Source: Gadus chalcogrammus (taxonomy: Eukaryota > Chordata > Actinopteri > Gadiformes > Gadidae). From it: a stretch of 64,000 nt of DNA. The stretch lies in the NCBI RefSeq assembly GCF_026213295.1, contig NC_079419.1, positions 22,280,818 to 22,344,817 of the forward strand, given 5' to 3'. Shown here in pieces: positions 21,672 through 33,859 of this stretch (position 1 is the first letter of the stretch; each line of letters opens with the position of its first letter). The position numbers were made by a program, and so were the translations under genes. The notes under the pieces were generated by a model. It searched no databases, was not told the origin of the DNA, and saw nothing but the letters and a program-made list of their open reading frames with translations.

Positions 21672-24600
21672 AGTAAGTAAGCTTTATTTGTACAGCGCCT
21701 TTCACAGACCAGGGTCACAAAGCGCTTCACAGTTAAAACAAAAACAATAACAATACACAGTTAAGAAGTACATACAAATTTAAGTTTAAAAGGCCAAGAC
21801 AACTAGGTGACAATCATAGCAGCCCCAAGACAGCTAAGCAAAAGCATGAGCAAACAAATAGGTCTTTAGTTGCTTTTTGAAGGAGTCAACAGACTCCATT
21901 GAACGCAGAGAGAGCGGAAGATCGTTCCAGAGCCTGGGAGCAACAGCCTGGAAGGATCTGTCTCCTCTGGTCCGGAAACGAGTGCGTGGCAACATCAGCA
22001 GATTCTGATCCACAGACCTCAGGGCCCGAGTTGGGGTGTAATGCTGGATCAGATCACTGATGTAAGGCGGAGCCTGGCCATGCAAAGCTCTGAACGTTAA
22101 AACCAAAATTTTAAAATTGATCCTGGATGAAACTGGCAGCCAATGAAGAGCTTTAAGAATAGGGGTTATATGAGTCCTCCTATTGGTGCGAGTCAGAACT
22201 CTCGCTGCAGAGTTTTGCACTAACTGCAGGCGAGACAGCTCCTTTTTGTTTAGACAAGAAAACAAACTATTACAATAGTCTAAACGCGAAGACACAAATG
22301 CATGAGTGATCAGCTCCAAGTCATTTTGTGACACCATTTTCCTGAGTTTCGAAATGTTCCTCAGTTGAAAAAAGCAATTTTTGGTCAGCTGTTTACAGTG
22401 CTGCACTAATGACATGTCTTTGTCAAACACAACACCCAGGTTTCTTAGGCTCGGTTTGACAGACTGGCCCAAGTCACCCAGGTACTGGTTAATCCCTGGA
22501 ATGGAATCATCAGGGGCAATAACCAGTGTTTCTGTTTTGTCCACATTAAGCTGCAGGGTGTTATCACTCAGCCAATGTTTTATCTCCACCAAGCACTGAA
22601 CTAAGGAACTTAGCCTCTGGAGCTCAGTTGGCTTGAAGGAACAGTAAAGCTGGATCTCATCAGCAAACATGTGGTAAGAAACATCAGGAAATCCCTGGAT
22701 GATTTTTCCCAAGGGGATCAAATACAGCAAAAATAATACAGGACCCAAAACGGAGCCTTGGGGGACTCCACACAACAGATCTGCTGACTCAGACCTTATT
22801 TGGTTAACAGTGACAATAAAGCTACGCTCAGAGAGGTATGACGAGAACCAGTGTAAAACTGACCCTGACAGTCCTACTTCATCCCTGAGTCTTCTCAGCA
22901 GGATCTGGTGGTCAACTGTGTCAAAGGCTGAGGACAGATCTAAGAGAACTAGAACAGTGCACTTTCCCGAATCAGAATCTCCGTATCTCCGAATCTCCGT
23001 AGAGTGAAGTTTGCGGAAACCAGACTGAAAGGTCTTATGGATGTTACCCTGATCCAGCAATAATGACAGCTGTTCAGAGACCACCTTCTCTAGGATCTTG
23101 GACAAGAGTGGCAGCTTTGAAATAGGCCTGAAGTTACTGAGGACAGTCGGGTCTAAGCCTGTTTTTTTAAGTAAAGGCTCCACTATGGCATGCTTAAATG
23201 TACTGGGAAACACACCTGTAGACAGAGAGAGGTTTACCATTTTGGTGACCAAGGGGCCAATTACATCAAACACTTTCACAAAGAGCCTACATGGAAGGAC
23301 GTCAGATGAGCAAGTGGAGGGTTTCATCTTGGTCACCAGTGCAGATATATCAGCAAGAGTCACAGACTTGAATGAAGACCACAAGCTGGAGACAGGCTCA
23401 ATGACAGTAGGGGTTCCACACAAAAGGGGAGGGATTTTCTCCTTGATCATCTTAATTTTGTCAGTGAAAAATCTCAACAATGCATTGCTGTCAGCTTCAC
23501 AAAGAACAGGGGTAACTGGCGCAGCAGAACATACAAGAGAATTGATAGTGTCAAATAACACTTTGGGGTTTTTCTTATTTACTGTTACCAGTTGGCGAAT
23601 GTAGTCCGATCTGGCATTTTCCACCATCTCATTGTATGAGGACACAAGATCCCTGAGATAAAGTCTGTGCACCTCAAGGTTAGTGGCTTTCCACAGACGC
23701 TCAGTCTTTCGACATAGTCTCTTTAGACTCAAGGTATCTTCATTTGTCCAAGGGCACACTTTTTTCTGTATTGACAAGTTTGATTTAACAGGTGCCACCT
23801 GGTCCAGAATTTGACCACACTGCTTGGTAAAACAGTGCATAAAATTGTCCACATTGAGGCAATCCATGAATAAAAGAGAGTCAAACATAGCAGAAAAACT
23901 GTCTGCAGTATTAGCAGAGATAACACGCCTCTGAGACCTAACTTCTAAGGGCTTAGGCTCAGGGCTGAAGTGCAGATCAAACAAAACAAAACAATGATCA
24001 CTCAGATGGACGTCCTGTACAGACACATTTGAAATGTCCAGGCCAAGAGTAAAAACTAAATCTAAAATGTGGCCTTTCTGGTGTGTAGGCTCAGAAACAT
24101 GTTGCTCAAAATTAAAAGCTTCAGTCAATGTTAAGAGTTCCTTTGCGGAGCAAGATGAGCTGTCATCAACATGAAGGTTAAAGTCTCCAAGGATTAGAAC
24201 AGATTCCAACTTTATTATGGAGGATAAAAAGTCACTAAAATCCTTCAAGAACACAGCAGCAGGGCCAGGAGGACGGTAGATTGACACACAGTAGAATGGA
24301 TTTGAAGAACCCACCCTGACCATCTGAGACTCAAATGAAGTGAATTCTTGGGTCTGAGGCACTTTGCATGTGCAACTGTCCCTGTATACAACAGCCAGAC
24401 CCCCCCCACGACGACAGGGGCGGGGCTTCCCGACGGCAGAGCAACCAGCTGGACAGAGTTCATTTAGATGAATAAACTCTTCCTCTCTCTGCCATGTCTC
24501 CAAAAGACACATTCAATCCAGCTTTTCTCTTGTGAAAAGATCGTTCAGAGAGAAGGATTTATTTGCAATAGACCGGGCATTTAACAGGCCGATATGCAAC

Positions 24601-24900
24601 GTTGATGACGTCACGGAGGCAGTGTCCGCGGAGCGCAACGGGATTGGTCGCAGGCATCGGTCAAGTGGGCTCCAGCTGGACCGTGCCGGAACCGGTGTAA
24701 ATACGGAAGATCGTGGAGGCGATGAAAGCCGCTGACCACTACTCCAGCGCTGTGTAGGCTCCAAGACTGTCATAGTGGTCCAAGCAGATGGCAGCGTGGA
24801 TGTGCTGTCACACACATTGAGGAGAGGGATCCGGCACAGACACTTTACGCGTTCTCCGTGGCCGAAGATGGCAGAGCCCAGGCGTGCTGTGTTGGGCCAA
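21672..24900 (-). mobile_element. LINE of the L2/CR1 group, copy 1
   Basis: The element runs from an endonuclease near 24815 to a 3' end at about 21672. Its tail reads, on plus, AAGTAAGCTTTATTTGTACAGCGCC, a phrase related to other fish LINE/SINE tails in this window. It is nearly full-length for the endonuclease-RT frame. A separate ORF1 is not evident upstream. Confidence 0.8.
21834..24815 (-). pseudogene. LINE endonuclease-reverse transcriptase, one in-frame stop, FADE active site
   Basis: Two abutting frames (24815-24513 and 24512-21834) are in the same phase and separated by a single TGA. Together they give about 990 codons. The endonuclease part shows LLNARSIANKSF, LETWQ, SIYRPPGP, LILGDFNLHVDD and LSDHCFVLFD. 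The RT part shows [27 protein letters not shown] and FADEIQLY, followed by a C-terminal region with [10 protein letters not shown] and LQLVQNSAARVLTRT. The usual FADD motif is FADE, a change in a metal-binding aspartate that should impair catalysis. The segment around HSTEIRRYGDSDSG also looks rearranged. A dead but structurally complete LINE. Confidence 0.85.
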
Positions 24901-24958
24901 ATAACCTGCTGAGCACATCACATGTACATTATAAATAAAGCTAACTCCCACCCTAGCC

Positions 24959-25064
24959 TGATGAGCACATCACATGGCAGTCACCTTACAATATAGTCAA
25001 CTTTTAACGCCTGAGGAGCACATCACATGGCAGTCACATTACAATATAGTCAACTTTTAACACA
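24959..25064. repeat. Two-copy tandem repeat, 53-bp unit
   Basis: The unit around GAGCACATCACATGGCAGTCA followed by TTACAATATAGTCAACTTTTAAC occurs twice, nearly identical. Confidence 0.85.
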
Positions 25065-25590
25065 TAACACAAACATGATAATATAGTCAGGTCAAGGCCA
25101 GAGCCAAGGCCCCATTTCCCAAGCAGGCAAATGGTAAACACTCAGACAATGCAACAGTCATCCTCAAGAACGGGAGAGCCACATTAATTCATCACACAAG
25201 AGATACTTCGAGCACACAAGAGATACTTCAAGAACAAAGGAGACACTGAGGAGCTCTTCCCCGTTAGTAGGAACACAAGAAGATACACTTGCATACACCA
25301 GGGCCTGGGAGCCAAGGTCAAGCAAAAACACACAGAACCACACACACCTCAAACGCACACACCTCATCGAGAGGAGGATGCAGCATAAAACTGTATCACA
25401 CAGGGACTCTTGGCCCTTCTTCTGAAGCAGACCTTCCACGGAGGCGAAGCTCCGGACGAACCATCAGCGCTGATTAGGGACTTAGACATATTCGATTTCT
25501 CACGCTTTATGACTCTGTATAACCGTTGCCACTTTACTTAATAAATCCAAGGTCCTCGTGCCGACAGACTTTATTACCTCTCCGTCTCAT
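25065..25590. other. No clear feature
   Basis: This is a non-coding stretch between two LINE pieces. It contains a short duplication (CACACAAGAGATACTTC twice, near 25194 and 25213). I see no gene. Confidence 0.4.
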
Positions 25591-25591
25591 T

Positions 25592-25999
25592 TCATCTGGT
25601 CCAGTAACTAGACAGACCGTTTTTCCCAACAGCTGCAGCGCGTCTTCGCTTGACCTGGACTCCGGAACGCGAGCCTCTTTTCCTCGATTTCCTGCGGATT
25701 TTGCCCGGCGCCCGACAAAGCAGCAGGTACTCAGGTGAGTCGGGGTCGATGATGAAAGGAGGAGGGAACGCTTGTTTGTACCTGCCCCTTGTATCAAACA
25801 GGCCCTCCATCGACTCTTTGATACGAACCAGAGAGTCCCGATCATAGATCCGTAAAGCTGAGACACATCCATTTGAAATACGGGCTGATATGATCACATA
25901 TGTTGTACAGATGACCATTAAAAAGCTATACAGCAGGAGACAAGCCGTGGCACTGCCAGTCACAGGCGCCATCTTGTTCCAGAAAACATCTTGTTCCAA
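25592..25999 (-). pseudogene. Probable 5' coding end of a LINE
   Basis: The 135-codon frame starts MEQDVFWNKMAPVTG with a hydrophobic stretch. It continues with IYDRDSLVRIKESM and FPPPFIIDPDSPEYLLLCR, and ends in a basic tail (KIRRKSRKRGSRSG). The leucine-rich opening and the basic RRRGKRGG-like tail preceding an endonuclease are typical of the beginning of fish L2/CR1-group LINE frames. The endonuclease itself is missing here. The alternative, a small membrane protein, seems less likely because of that tail. Confidence 0.4.
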
Positions 26000-26442
26000 A
26001 CAACAATAAACCCAATCTATTGGGAAGGGAAATCAAAGCCAGTATATCCAAAACCAAAGGTCGATATTGGTGGGTTTACCGTCATCCACCTTGAAACCCC
26101 GCTGTTCCCAAAGTCATGCACTAAACAGAAAACGTTACATGCGTCAGTATACACCGCAACTTATCAAGAGTTAAAAAATATCAAACTATCAAAGCGTTAC
26201 AGCAGTAGCAGTGGCATTTGAAAGGTGAACAACTACTTCTGAATCTAAATTGAGAACTTAGCATGTAGGTTCTCTTCCCAGCAGATGTAGCGCTAATCCA
26301 TCTGTTGTCCTTAACCAAAGAGATGTGAAAAGAAAAATCACAATATTACAATTTGCATGTTCAATATCAATTCTGCGTTAACCGTTTCTCATAATATCAA
26401 TTCCTTTCATTAATCTACCCAATTGTCCTACACTAACTATTA

Positions 26443-26464
26443 TAAGAGAGAGAGAGAGAGAGAG
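26443..26464. repeat. (GA)n microsatellite
   Basis: Pure GA run in non-coding sequence. Confidence 0.9.
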
Positions 26465-26589
26465 ATTGGGGTATCAACACCTCAACAGGGTTGCCTGTTT
26501 CTATTGTTCCAGGTAAGAGACCATGCGGTCTTTGCAAAAAACAAGATGGCGCCTATCGGCCTACAGAGCAGTACCACAGGCACCCACGT

Positions 26590-26720
26590 TACAAAATGGT
26601 GCTGTCGCTTTAAACAAAGAGATCATACGTGATCAAAATGACGCGGTACCCCTGAACACAGAGACCATACGTGATCAAAATTGCGCGGTCCCTTTGAACA
26701 CAGAGACCACGGTGCTTCAC
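26590..26720. repeat. ~42-bp tandem repeat, about three copies
   Basis: The unit containing CATACGTGATCAAAATG then CGCGGT and GAACACAGAGACC repeats with small differences. The first copy is partial and diverged. Confidence 0.8.
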
Positions 26721-26756
26721 ATTGCATGGAATTCCTGTGGGGAAAAAAAAGCTGGT

Positions 26757-26800
26757 TACATTTACATTTAGCAGACGCTTTTATCCAAAGCGACTTACAA
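26757..26800. repeat. Fish SINE/LINE tail fragment
   Basis: The sequence around CATTTAGCAGACGCTTTTAT and CCAAAGCGACTTACAA is a phrase known from the 3' tails of fish SINE and LINE families. Diverged relatives lie near 44443 and 60490. Confidence 0.7.
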
Positions 26801-27342
26801 TTTTTATTTTATTTGTTTGTTTATTTGACAGGGACAGTGCATATTAATAGACATTTCTGTAAATATGCCAGATTTAGCCAGAAGGTTAGTTTCCATCTGC
26901 AGTCCTTGGCCAGATGTAACAATAGGCTCCCTAAAAAGCAAATAAGCAAATAACTGAAAGAGTTTAAAAAAGAACATAGAAAAGCAACAGATAAAACATT
27001 AATTATAACCACATACAAGTATTCAGTAGTTCAAGCATTAAAATACATGAAGCATGCAGGACAAACAAGAGTCAGCATCAAACAAACACAAATTGAAAAG
27101 GTAGACTAGGACTTATAGAGGACATCTATATGTGTTAGACATCGAGGCAGTAGCCCACCAAAGCAGATAGTACATGCACAACAAACTAACAAAAAGTCGA
27201 CATGACAATAGTACATGAAGCAGCACAGGAGAGACATAGAACGAGCTACAAAAAGCATACAAACAAGCAAGCATACAAAGTAAGTTGCAGGACAAATTCA
27301 CAGACACGCTGACACAAGGAGGCAAGAGCAGGCGGGTCAAGT

Positions 27343-30227
27343 TTAGTGTTGGCAGATCATATTATCAATCAGCCACTGTTTCAGATTAGAACTAAATGAC
27401 CGATATGTGTTTAGGTCTCTGATACATGTTGGGATGTTATTCCATTCATGTGAGGCTGCAACAGAGAAGGCTGACTGACTAAAGGTACTTTTCCTAAATG
27501 GAATAATGCAGTCCCCTCTCATGACTCCTCTTGTGATCCGATGTTGGTTTGTTCTAATAGTTACAAATTCTCTAAGTGGAGGAGGGGCCATGCCATGTAT
27601 GATTTTGTCAAAGAGACATGCATTTTTGTGCTTAATCATGTTTTCCCAGCTCACTAGATTGTGTTTTCTTAAAATTGCACAGTGATGGAATTGCCTTGGT
27701 TTTTTGTCCAGAACTTTCAGTGTTTGTTTATACAAAGACTGTAGTGGTTTTAGTGTTGTGTGATTAGCCTGAGACCAGCTCGTCAGACAGTAGCTCATGT
27801 GAGAGAATATCATTGAATGCATGTACATCATGGCTGCCTGGGTGGACATAGAGTTTCGTATAATTTGAAATTGGCAAGATTGAATTTGATCCTTTTGCAG
27901 ACAGTTTTTACATGTGCCCTGAAATTAAAGTTGGAGTCCAGAATAATGCCAAGGTATTTAAATTCCTTAACAATTTCTAATTTTTCTCCTGACACAAGAA
28001 CATCTGGGTTTTCACTACAGTCATTTGTTTTGGAGAAGAACATACCAACAGTCTTAGACACATTTAGTTGGAGACAGCACTGATTGAGCCATGCTGTAAT
28101 TTTCAGCATGGCCTTTGTGAGTTTGGCAGCAACTTCGGTTTTTGTCAATCCATGCACATACAGCACAGTATCATCAGCATACATTTGAATGTGGGCCTCT
28201 GGACACACAGACGGCAAGTCGTTGATATACAAACAAAATAAAAGTGGACCCAGTATGGATCCCTGTGGGACACCAGTGGACAAGGAGAGGGTGTCAGATT
28301 GCTGGTTATTTATTCGAACAGTTTGAGTTCGGTTAAAAAGGTATGATTCAACCCATTGACGTGCCTCAACAGAAAAATTAAAATTGGATAACTTGGATAA
28401 TAGAACCTTGTGATTCACAGTGTCAAATGCTTTGCAGAGATCAAGAAAGACAGCACCGACAACGCCACGCTTATCCAACAGTGATTTAATTTTCTCAATG
28501 AAAAAACAATTAGCCGTCTCGGTTGAGTGGTTGGATCTGAAGCCAAATTGCATTGGATGAAGGGGGAATGAGCTGTTGTTCAGGTGGTGTATGATTTGCT
28601 CAGCTACACACTTCTCTGCTACTTTAGACATTATAGGGAGGATGCTGATCGGCCTATAGTTGCAGGCGGAATGATGATCACCAGATTTGAAAATTGGCGT
28701 GACAATTGCAGATTTCCAAATACTTGGAAACTGCCCTTGGGATATTGAAAGATTAACAATTTTAGTGATGGGATTGGCTAATGATGAACCGATATCTTTA
28801 AGCATCGTTGAGTCCATACCAAATGAATCTTTAGCTTTTGAGGGTTTGAGAGATCTAATAATACCTGTGATTTTTATTTCTGAGACAGTGTTTATACTGA
28901 AGGCTGGCTCCATTGTGTTTACTGAGGACACATTAACATGATCAGTCGAGAAGCCCTTTGCAATAGTTGCTACAGAATCAACAAAGTATCGATTAAGAGC
29001 TACTGCTACTTCAGATGGGTCCTTGGTCAGCTTTCCATTCAAGTCAAGTTCAATTGACCTTCCTGCGCTATGATGTTGTCCCATGAGTTTTTTTAACTGA
29101 GTCCATATTACTTTCGGATTACCCCGTGCCTCACTGATTAAAGCAATAAAGAAATCAGCCCTAGCTTTCCTCAGACCTGTTATCACTTTATTTCTTAACA
29201 TGGCAAAGTGATATTTGTCATGATAAAATTTTGTTCTAATGGCCTTTTTTAATGCAAGATCACGTTCTTTCATTAGTTTCAAAATGTCTGCATTTATCCA
29301 GGGAAGACTGTTCTTTTTATTCCTACTCCTAATGCTACGGGAAAATTCTGCAATTATACTCTGAATTTTACTTGAGAATATTTGACTGCCCTCACTCAGG
29401 TTTTTTCCAAATAACAGATCATTCCAGTTAAAACTATGAATAGTGTTTTTAAAAGACTCTTGCATGTTCTTGGGGATTCTAATGCTTTCATGTTCCTTAG
29501 TAGAGGAGCTAAATCTCTTTTTTGTTAACTTTCTGACCACAAGAGTTAGATTGTGGTCAGATAGCCCAGTTATCATGTTGTACGTTTTTGAGGTTCTCTC
29601 CGGTCTGTTACTGAACACTAAATCAATCTGAGTTCTGGTGGATTGGGTTATTCTTGTTGGACCTTTAATCAGCTGTGAGAGATCTAGCCCATCGGTTATT
29701 TGTTTGAGGTTCTTTCTAATTGATCTATCTTCCCAATTTACATTAAAATCTCCCATTATTATCACCTCTTTCTTAAAATGACATTCCTTGAGCATGTTTT
29801 GGAATTTTTCATAAAAATCATTATTTGAGGAGGGTGGGCGATACATTACAATAAGAATAAAAGACATTTGTGGTGATAGAGTGATATTCAAGCCAATACA
29901 TTCCAAATCACAGTTTGACAGCAGTAATTCATTACATTGGATACAATCCTTCAGATAGACCATAACCCCGCCTCCCTTTGATTTCACCCTATCTCTTCTA
30001 TACATTTGATAGCCTGGTATGTTTAGTGCTGCAGTTGGTGAGTTTTCATGTAGCCAGGTTTCAGATAGACAGAGGAAATCTAAATTTGATTCCATTAGTA
30101 AATGCTGGATTTGGTCACTTTTCGATACAATACTTCTTATGTTAAGATGACCACCAAATAAACCCTTAGGTTTAACTTTGGGATCCCATATTATTCTGGA
30201 GTGGTTGACAGTTTGAAGACTTTCCAC
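27343..30227 (-). pseudogene. LINE endonuclease-reverse transcriptase with one frameshift
   Basis: The frame from 30227 encodes LNIRSIVSKSDQIQHLL, LSETWLHENSP, GDFNVNWEDRS and LSDHN (endonuclease), then FLDLCKAFDTVNHKVLL, STGVPQGSILGPLLFCLYIN and YADDTVLY (RT with an intact YADD). The frame ends prematurely at 27828 after FKLYETL and resumes in another phase (27849-27343) with MMYMHSMIFSHMSYC and SHEWNNIPTCIRDL. The last part is the usual C-terminal extension of this LINE group. Joined, the product would be close to 960 residues, a normal length. The catalytic motifs are unchanged, so only the frameshift separates it from an apparently functional protein. Confidence 0.85.
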
Positions 30228-30739
30228 TTCCTGTGTTTTGTGATTGCCTGATTAATGATTTGTTTCCCATTTACATCCCTTAGCCCTCTGGCCACACGTA
30301 GCTTTTTATTTGAGTTAATGTTACACTTTGCTATTGGATTGTTACCTTCGATACCAGGAAGCTGTCGGTCAGCATGCGTATCAGACTGCACGGCAGACTG
30401 AGTCACCACTGTGTAGACCTTTTGCTGTGGTTGTTGCCCGGCTGGCCGTGGTTGTAGCCCGGCTGGCTGTGGTTGAAGTCCGGTTGGCCGTGGTTGTAGC
30501 CCGGCTGCCTGTGGTTGAAGCCCGGCAGGCTGTGGTTGTTGCCCGGCTGGCTGTGGTTGAAGCCCGGCTGGCCGTGGTTGTGGCCCGGCTGGCCATGGTT
30601 GAAGTCTGGTTGGCCGTGGTTGTAGCCCGGCTGGCTGTGGTTGTAGCCCGGCTAACTGTGGTTTTAGCCCAGCTGGCTGTGGTTGTAGCCTGGTTGACTG
30701 TGGTTGAAGTCCGGTTGGTACAATAAGTACATTTGTCAT
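30191..30739 (-). CDS. Repeat-rich upstream frame of LINE copy 2 (ORF1 position)
   Basis: The 182-codon frame begins MTNVLIVPTGLQPQ and consists mainly of a seven-residue repeat of the type PAGLQPQ. It then reads a unique tail with VARGLRDVNGKQIINQAITK. It overlaps the start of the endonuclease-RT frame by 37 bases in another phase. Position suggests ORF1, but no RNA-binding domain, coiled coil or zinc knuckle is visible. Coding status is uncertain because an in-frame 21-bp minisatellite is automatically open. Confidence 0.4.
   Translation of the reverse strand: MTNVLIVPTGLQPQSTRLQPQPAGLKPQLAGLQPQPAGLQPRPTRLQPWPAGPQPRPAGLQPQPAGQQPQPAGLQPQAAGLQPRPTGLQPQPAGLQPRPAGQQPQQKVYTVVTQSAVQSDTHADRQLPGIEGNNPIAKCNINSNKKLRVARGLRDVNGKQIINQAITKHRKWKVFKLSTTPE
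30425..30725. repeat. 21-bp minisatellite, about 14 copies
   Basis: The unit GGCTGTGGTTGTAGCCCGGCT (with GTTGAAG and GTTGTTG variants) is repeated in tandem. It is open in several frames on both strands because 21 is divisible by three. Confidence 0.9.
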
Positions 30740-30875
30740 AAGAAGTGCATCAATATATCGCTGTCGGTACAGAAAGGATGTTCATAGAACCAAGTGCAAG
30801 TACAACAATCGCTAGGCTAACCAATTCCCTGTGTTACAGCCATGATAGCAGGTAGCAGTTGCTACACAGTTAAGT

Positions 30876-30912
30876 GCTATAGTACAATACAATACAACAC
30901 AATACAATACAG
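30876..30912. repeat. (ATACA)n microsatellite
   Basis: AATACAATACAAC-type pentamer repeat adjoining the 3' end of LINE copy 3. Confidence 0.85.
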
Positions 30913-30914
30913 TG

Positions 30915-33840
30915 TACAATGGTGGCCAGAAGGGGGAGGGTGGCTATGCAGTGTCGAGGTGGACTCTGAACAGGTGAGTCTTGAGTCCTTTTCGGAAGAT
31001 AGTGAGCGACTCTGCGGTCCTGAGAGCTCGTTCCACCACTGAGGTCCCAGAACCGAGAAAAGTTGTGACTTTGCTAGCTCTTAGCGATGGCGGTACCAGG
31101 CGTCCAGCTGAGGTAGTTGAGCGGAGGGATCGAGCTGGGGTGTGTGGCTTTAGCAATGCTTGGAGGTAGGCAGGGGCAGTTCCAGCGACTGCATTGTATG
31201 CCAGTATCATCGTCTTAAATTTGATGTGAGCTACTACAGGGAGCCAGTGGAGGTCCCGGAAGAGGGGGGTCACATGGGAAAACTTCGATAGGTTGAACAC
31301 GAGGCGCGCTGCCGCATTCTGGATGCGCTGCAAAGGTTTAATCGCAGAGGCAGGAAGTCCAGCCAGGAGTGAGTTGCAGTAGTCGAGGCGGGAGATGACC
31401 AGTGATTGGACTAAAAGCTGAGCTGCTTCCCTTGTGAGGAAGGGCCGGATTCTGCGGATGTTGTAAAGTGCAAATCTGCAGGATCGGGCGACCGCAGTGA
31501 TGTTTGCAGTGCAGGATAACTGATTGTCCAATACCACACCGAGGTTTCTGACAGTTGGAGAGGGAGATACAGTGATGTTCTCGACGGTGACCAGTAAGTC
31601 CATGTGTGGGCAATCTTTCCCTGGGATTAGGAGGCGCTCGGTTTTGTTGAGATTAAGCCTCAGATGATGGGCAGTTGTCCAGGTGCTGACGTCCGCCAGA
31701 CATTCCGATATGCGTGTTGCAATCAGGGTTTTATCAGATGAGGGGAAAGAGAGAAATAGCTGAGTGTCGTCAGCATAGCAGTGATAGGAAAAGCTGTGTG
31801 ATGCAATTAACAAGCCCAGAGATCTGGTATAGAGGGAGAACAGAAGAGGCCCCAGTACAGAGCCTTGAGGGACACCAGTTTCAAGCGTGCAAGGAGCCAT
31901 TCCATGTCACTTGATAGGTGCGGTTCGTCAGGTAGGATGTGAACCAGGAAAGAGCAGATTCAGCGATGCCTAGTTCGGCAAGAGTGGCAAGAAGGATCTG
32001 GTGGTTCACCGTGTCAAATGCTGCGGACAGGTCGAGGAGAATGAGAACCGATGAGAGGGACGAGGCTCTGGCAGCACGGAGGGACTCAGTCACAGCGAGG
32101 AGAGCCGTCTCGGTGGAGTGTGCCTTCTTGAAACCTGACTGGTGAGGGTCAAGGAGGTTGTTAGATGAGAGATAGGAGGACAGTTGGTTAGCAACGGAAC
32201 GTTCCAGTGTTTTAGACAGGATAAAAGAAGAGATACCGGTCTGTAGTTCTGGATGTCGGTGGTATTAAGAGTTGTTTTTTTTGAGGAGAGGCTTTATTCT
32301 GGCAGTCTTGAAAGACGCTGGAACAATGCCTGAAGTGAGGGAGGAGTTGATAATTGAGGTGAGAAATCGCAGGATCTCGCTTGAGACATCCTGGAGGAGA
32401 GAGGAGGGGATAGCGTCAAGGGGGCAGGTGGTGGCATGGTTAGATGTTATTATTCTGTTGACCTCATCAGAGGTGAGAGGGCTAATTTGGGTAAAGACAG
32501 AGGAGGGGATGGGAGGAGGGAGAATGGAGGCAGGGATAAAAGAGGAGCTAACGTCCTTCACTTTCTGGGTAAAGTAGGTAACAAAGTCATCAGCAGTGAG
32601 GCAGGAAGGAGGTGGGGGTGAGGGAGGGTTGAGGAGGGACGAGAACAGGGAAAACAGTTTCCTGGGGTTTGAGGCAGAGGAGTTGATTTTGTTCCAGTAG
32701 AAGGCAGATTTGGTTGTTTTTGTGTACACACAAGAGGTGAAATCTGAAAGAAGGAAAAGATAGTGAGATAATTCATTAGGCCAGTCTGATCTCTTCCATT
32801 TCCTCTCAGCTGCTCACAACTTTGTTCTACAAGTCCGCAGAAGATGGGACAGCCAAGGCAGGGGCGGGGAAGATCGCGCTGGTCTGGAGTGGAAAGGACA
32901 AAGGGAATCCAAGGAGGAGGAGAGGGAGGATAACAGAGTGTCTGAATATTCATCTGTAGATAGTTGAGAAAATCGTTCGATAAAAGGAAGTGAAGACAGA
33001 ACAGTAGAGGCAAACGTAGAGGGAGAGAGGGATTTGAGGTTACGGCGAGTGGTGACAATGTGGGAACTAGAGAGGAGGGGGGGAGAAGATTTCAAGGGGA
33101 GAGAAAAATCAACAAAGTGATGGGCAGACACAGGGAGCGGGGTAACGGAGAGGGCAGAGGTGCCGCAGGACCTGGTGAATATTAGGTCAAGCTGGTTCCC
33201 GGCCCTGTGTGTGGGAGAAGGGGTTAGTGTTAAGTCAAAGGTGGTGAAAGTGATTGCAACTTTTCTGGCAGGATGTTGAAGTCGCCGAGGATAACGAGTG
33301 GGGTGCCATCCTCAGGAAAGCAGCTGAGGAGGGCATCCATCTCGTCGTAGAAGTCACGGAGGGGACCTGGAGGACGGTAGATCACCACAATGGAGAGCTT
33401 GATAGGAGTGGTGACCGTGACAGCGTGGAGTTCAAACGCAGATCTAGCCAAGTGTTCTAGTGGAAGGACCTGGTAGGACCACAGGGGCGAGATGAGGAGT
33501 CCGGTCCCCCCTCCTCGCCCGGATGGTCTAGGGGTGTGCGAGAATGAGTGACGGTGGAGAGGGCAGCAGGAGTAGCAGAGTTCTCTGGAGTAATCCAGGT
33601 CTCTGTCAGGGCCAAGAAGTGAAGGGTCATGAGGGTAGGCTGAAATGGAGTCCGCCTTCTTCACCGCCGACTGGCAGTTCCAGAGTCCTCCCATGACCTC
33701 AAGGTCAGTGTAAGCACGGGTAGGTGGATGGCAAAGATTAGACGGGTTACTGCGCCTAGCAGAGGAGCCATGGTAACGCCGTCTACGGGTAGAAATCCTG
33801 ACAATGATTGAAGTACGACACATAGCTACAATAGGGCAGG
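30915..33840 (-). mobile_element. LINE of the L2 group, copy 3, frameshifted
   Basis: The element covers endonuclease to RT in minus orientation with several frame changes. A 44-bp tandem array lies immediately 5' of it (33860-34265). Its 3' end is near the ATACA microsatellite. Confidence 0.8.
30944..33823 (-). pseudogene. LINE endonuclease-reverse transcriptase, multiply frameshifted
   Basis: Pieces in order are: 33823-33230 (GRGGGTGLLISPLWSYQVLP, VVIYRPPGPLRDF, LVILGDFNI; endonuclease), 33131-32558, 32729-32265 (WNKINSSASNPRKLFSLFSS, ADDFVTYFTQKV), 32093-31881 (LILLDLSAAFDTVNHQILL) and 31900-30944 ([67 protein letters not shown]). The YADD active site is intact. At least four frame changes make it non-functional. 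The C-terminal motifs match L2-type fish LINEs. Confidence 0.85.
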
Positions 33841-33859
33841 TGGCCTCCCCGGGGCTTCC

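Larger units (their letters stand above)
26805..30740 (-). mobile_element. LINE of the CR1/L2/Jockey group, copy 2, nearly intact
   Basis: The element contains an upstream repeat-rich frame, an endonuclease-RT frame, and a 3' region reaching to about 26805. The RT frame carries a single visible frameshift. It is the best-preserved LINE in the window. Confidence 0.8.

Noticed and set aside
22381..23604. Several plus-strand frames of 70-170 codons
   Set aside because: They are shadows of the LINE endonuclease-RT frame on minus.
25592..25999. Small single-pass membrane protein gene
   Set aside because: The hydrophobic segment is present, but the basic tail and the setting fit the 5' end of a LINE frame better.
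30328..30726. Valine/alanine-rich plus-strand frame
   Set aside because: It is the reverse reading of the 21-bp minisatellite and has no independent support.
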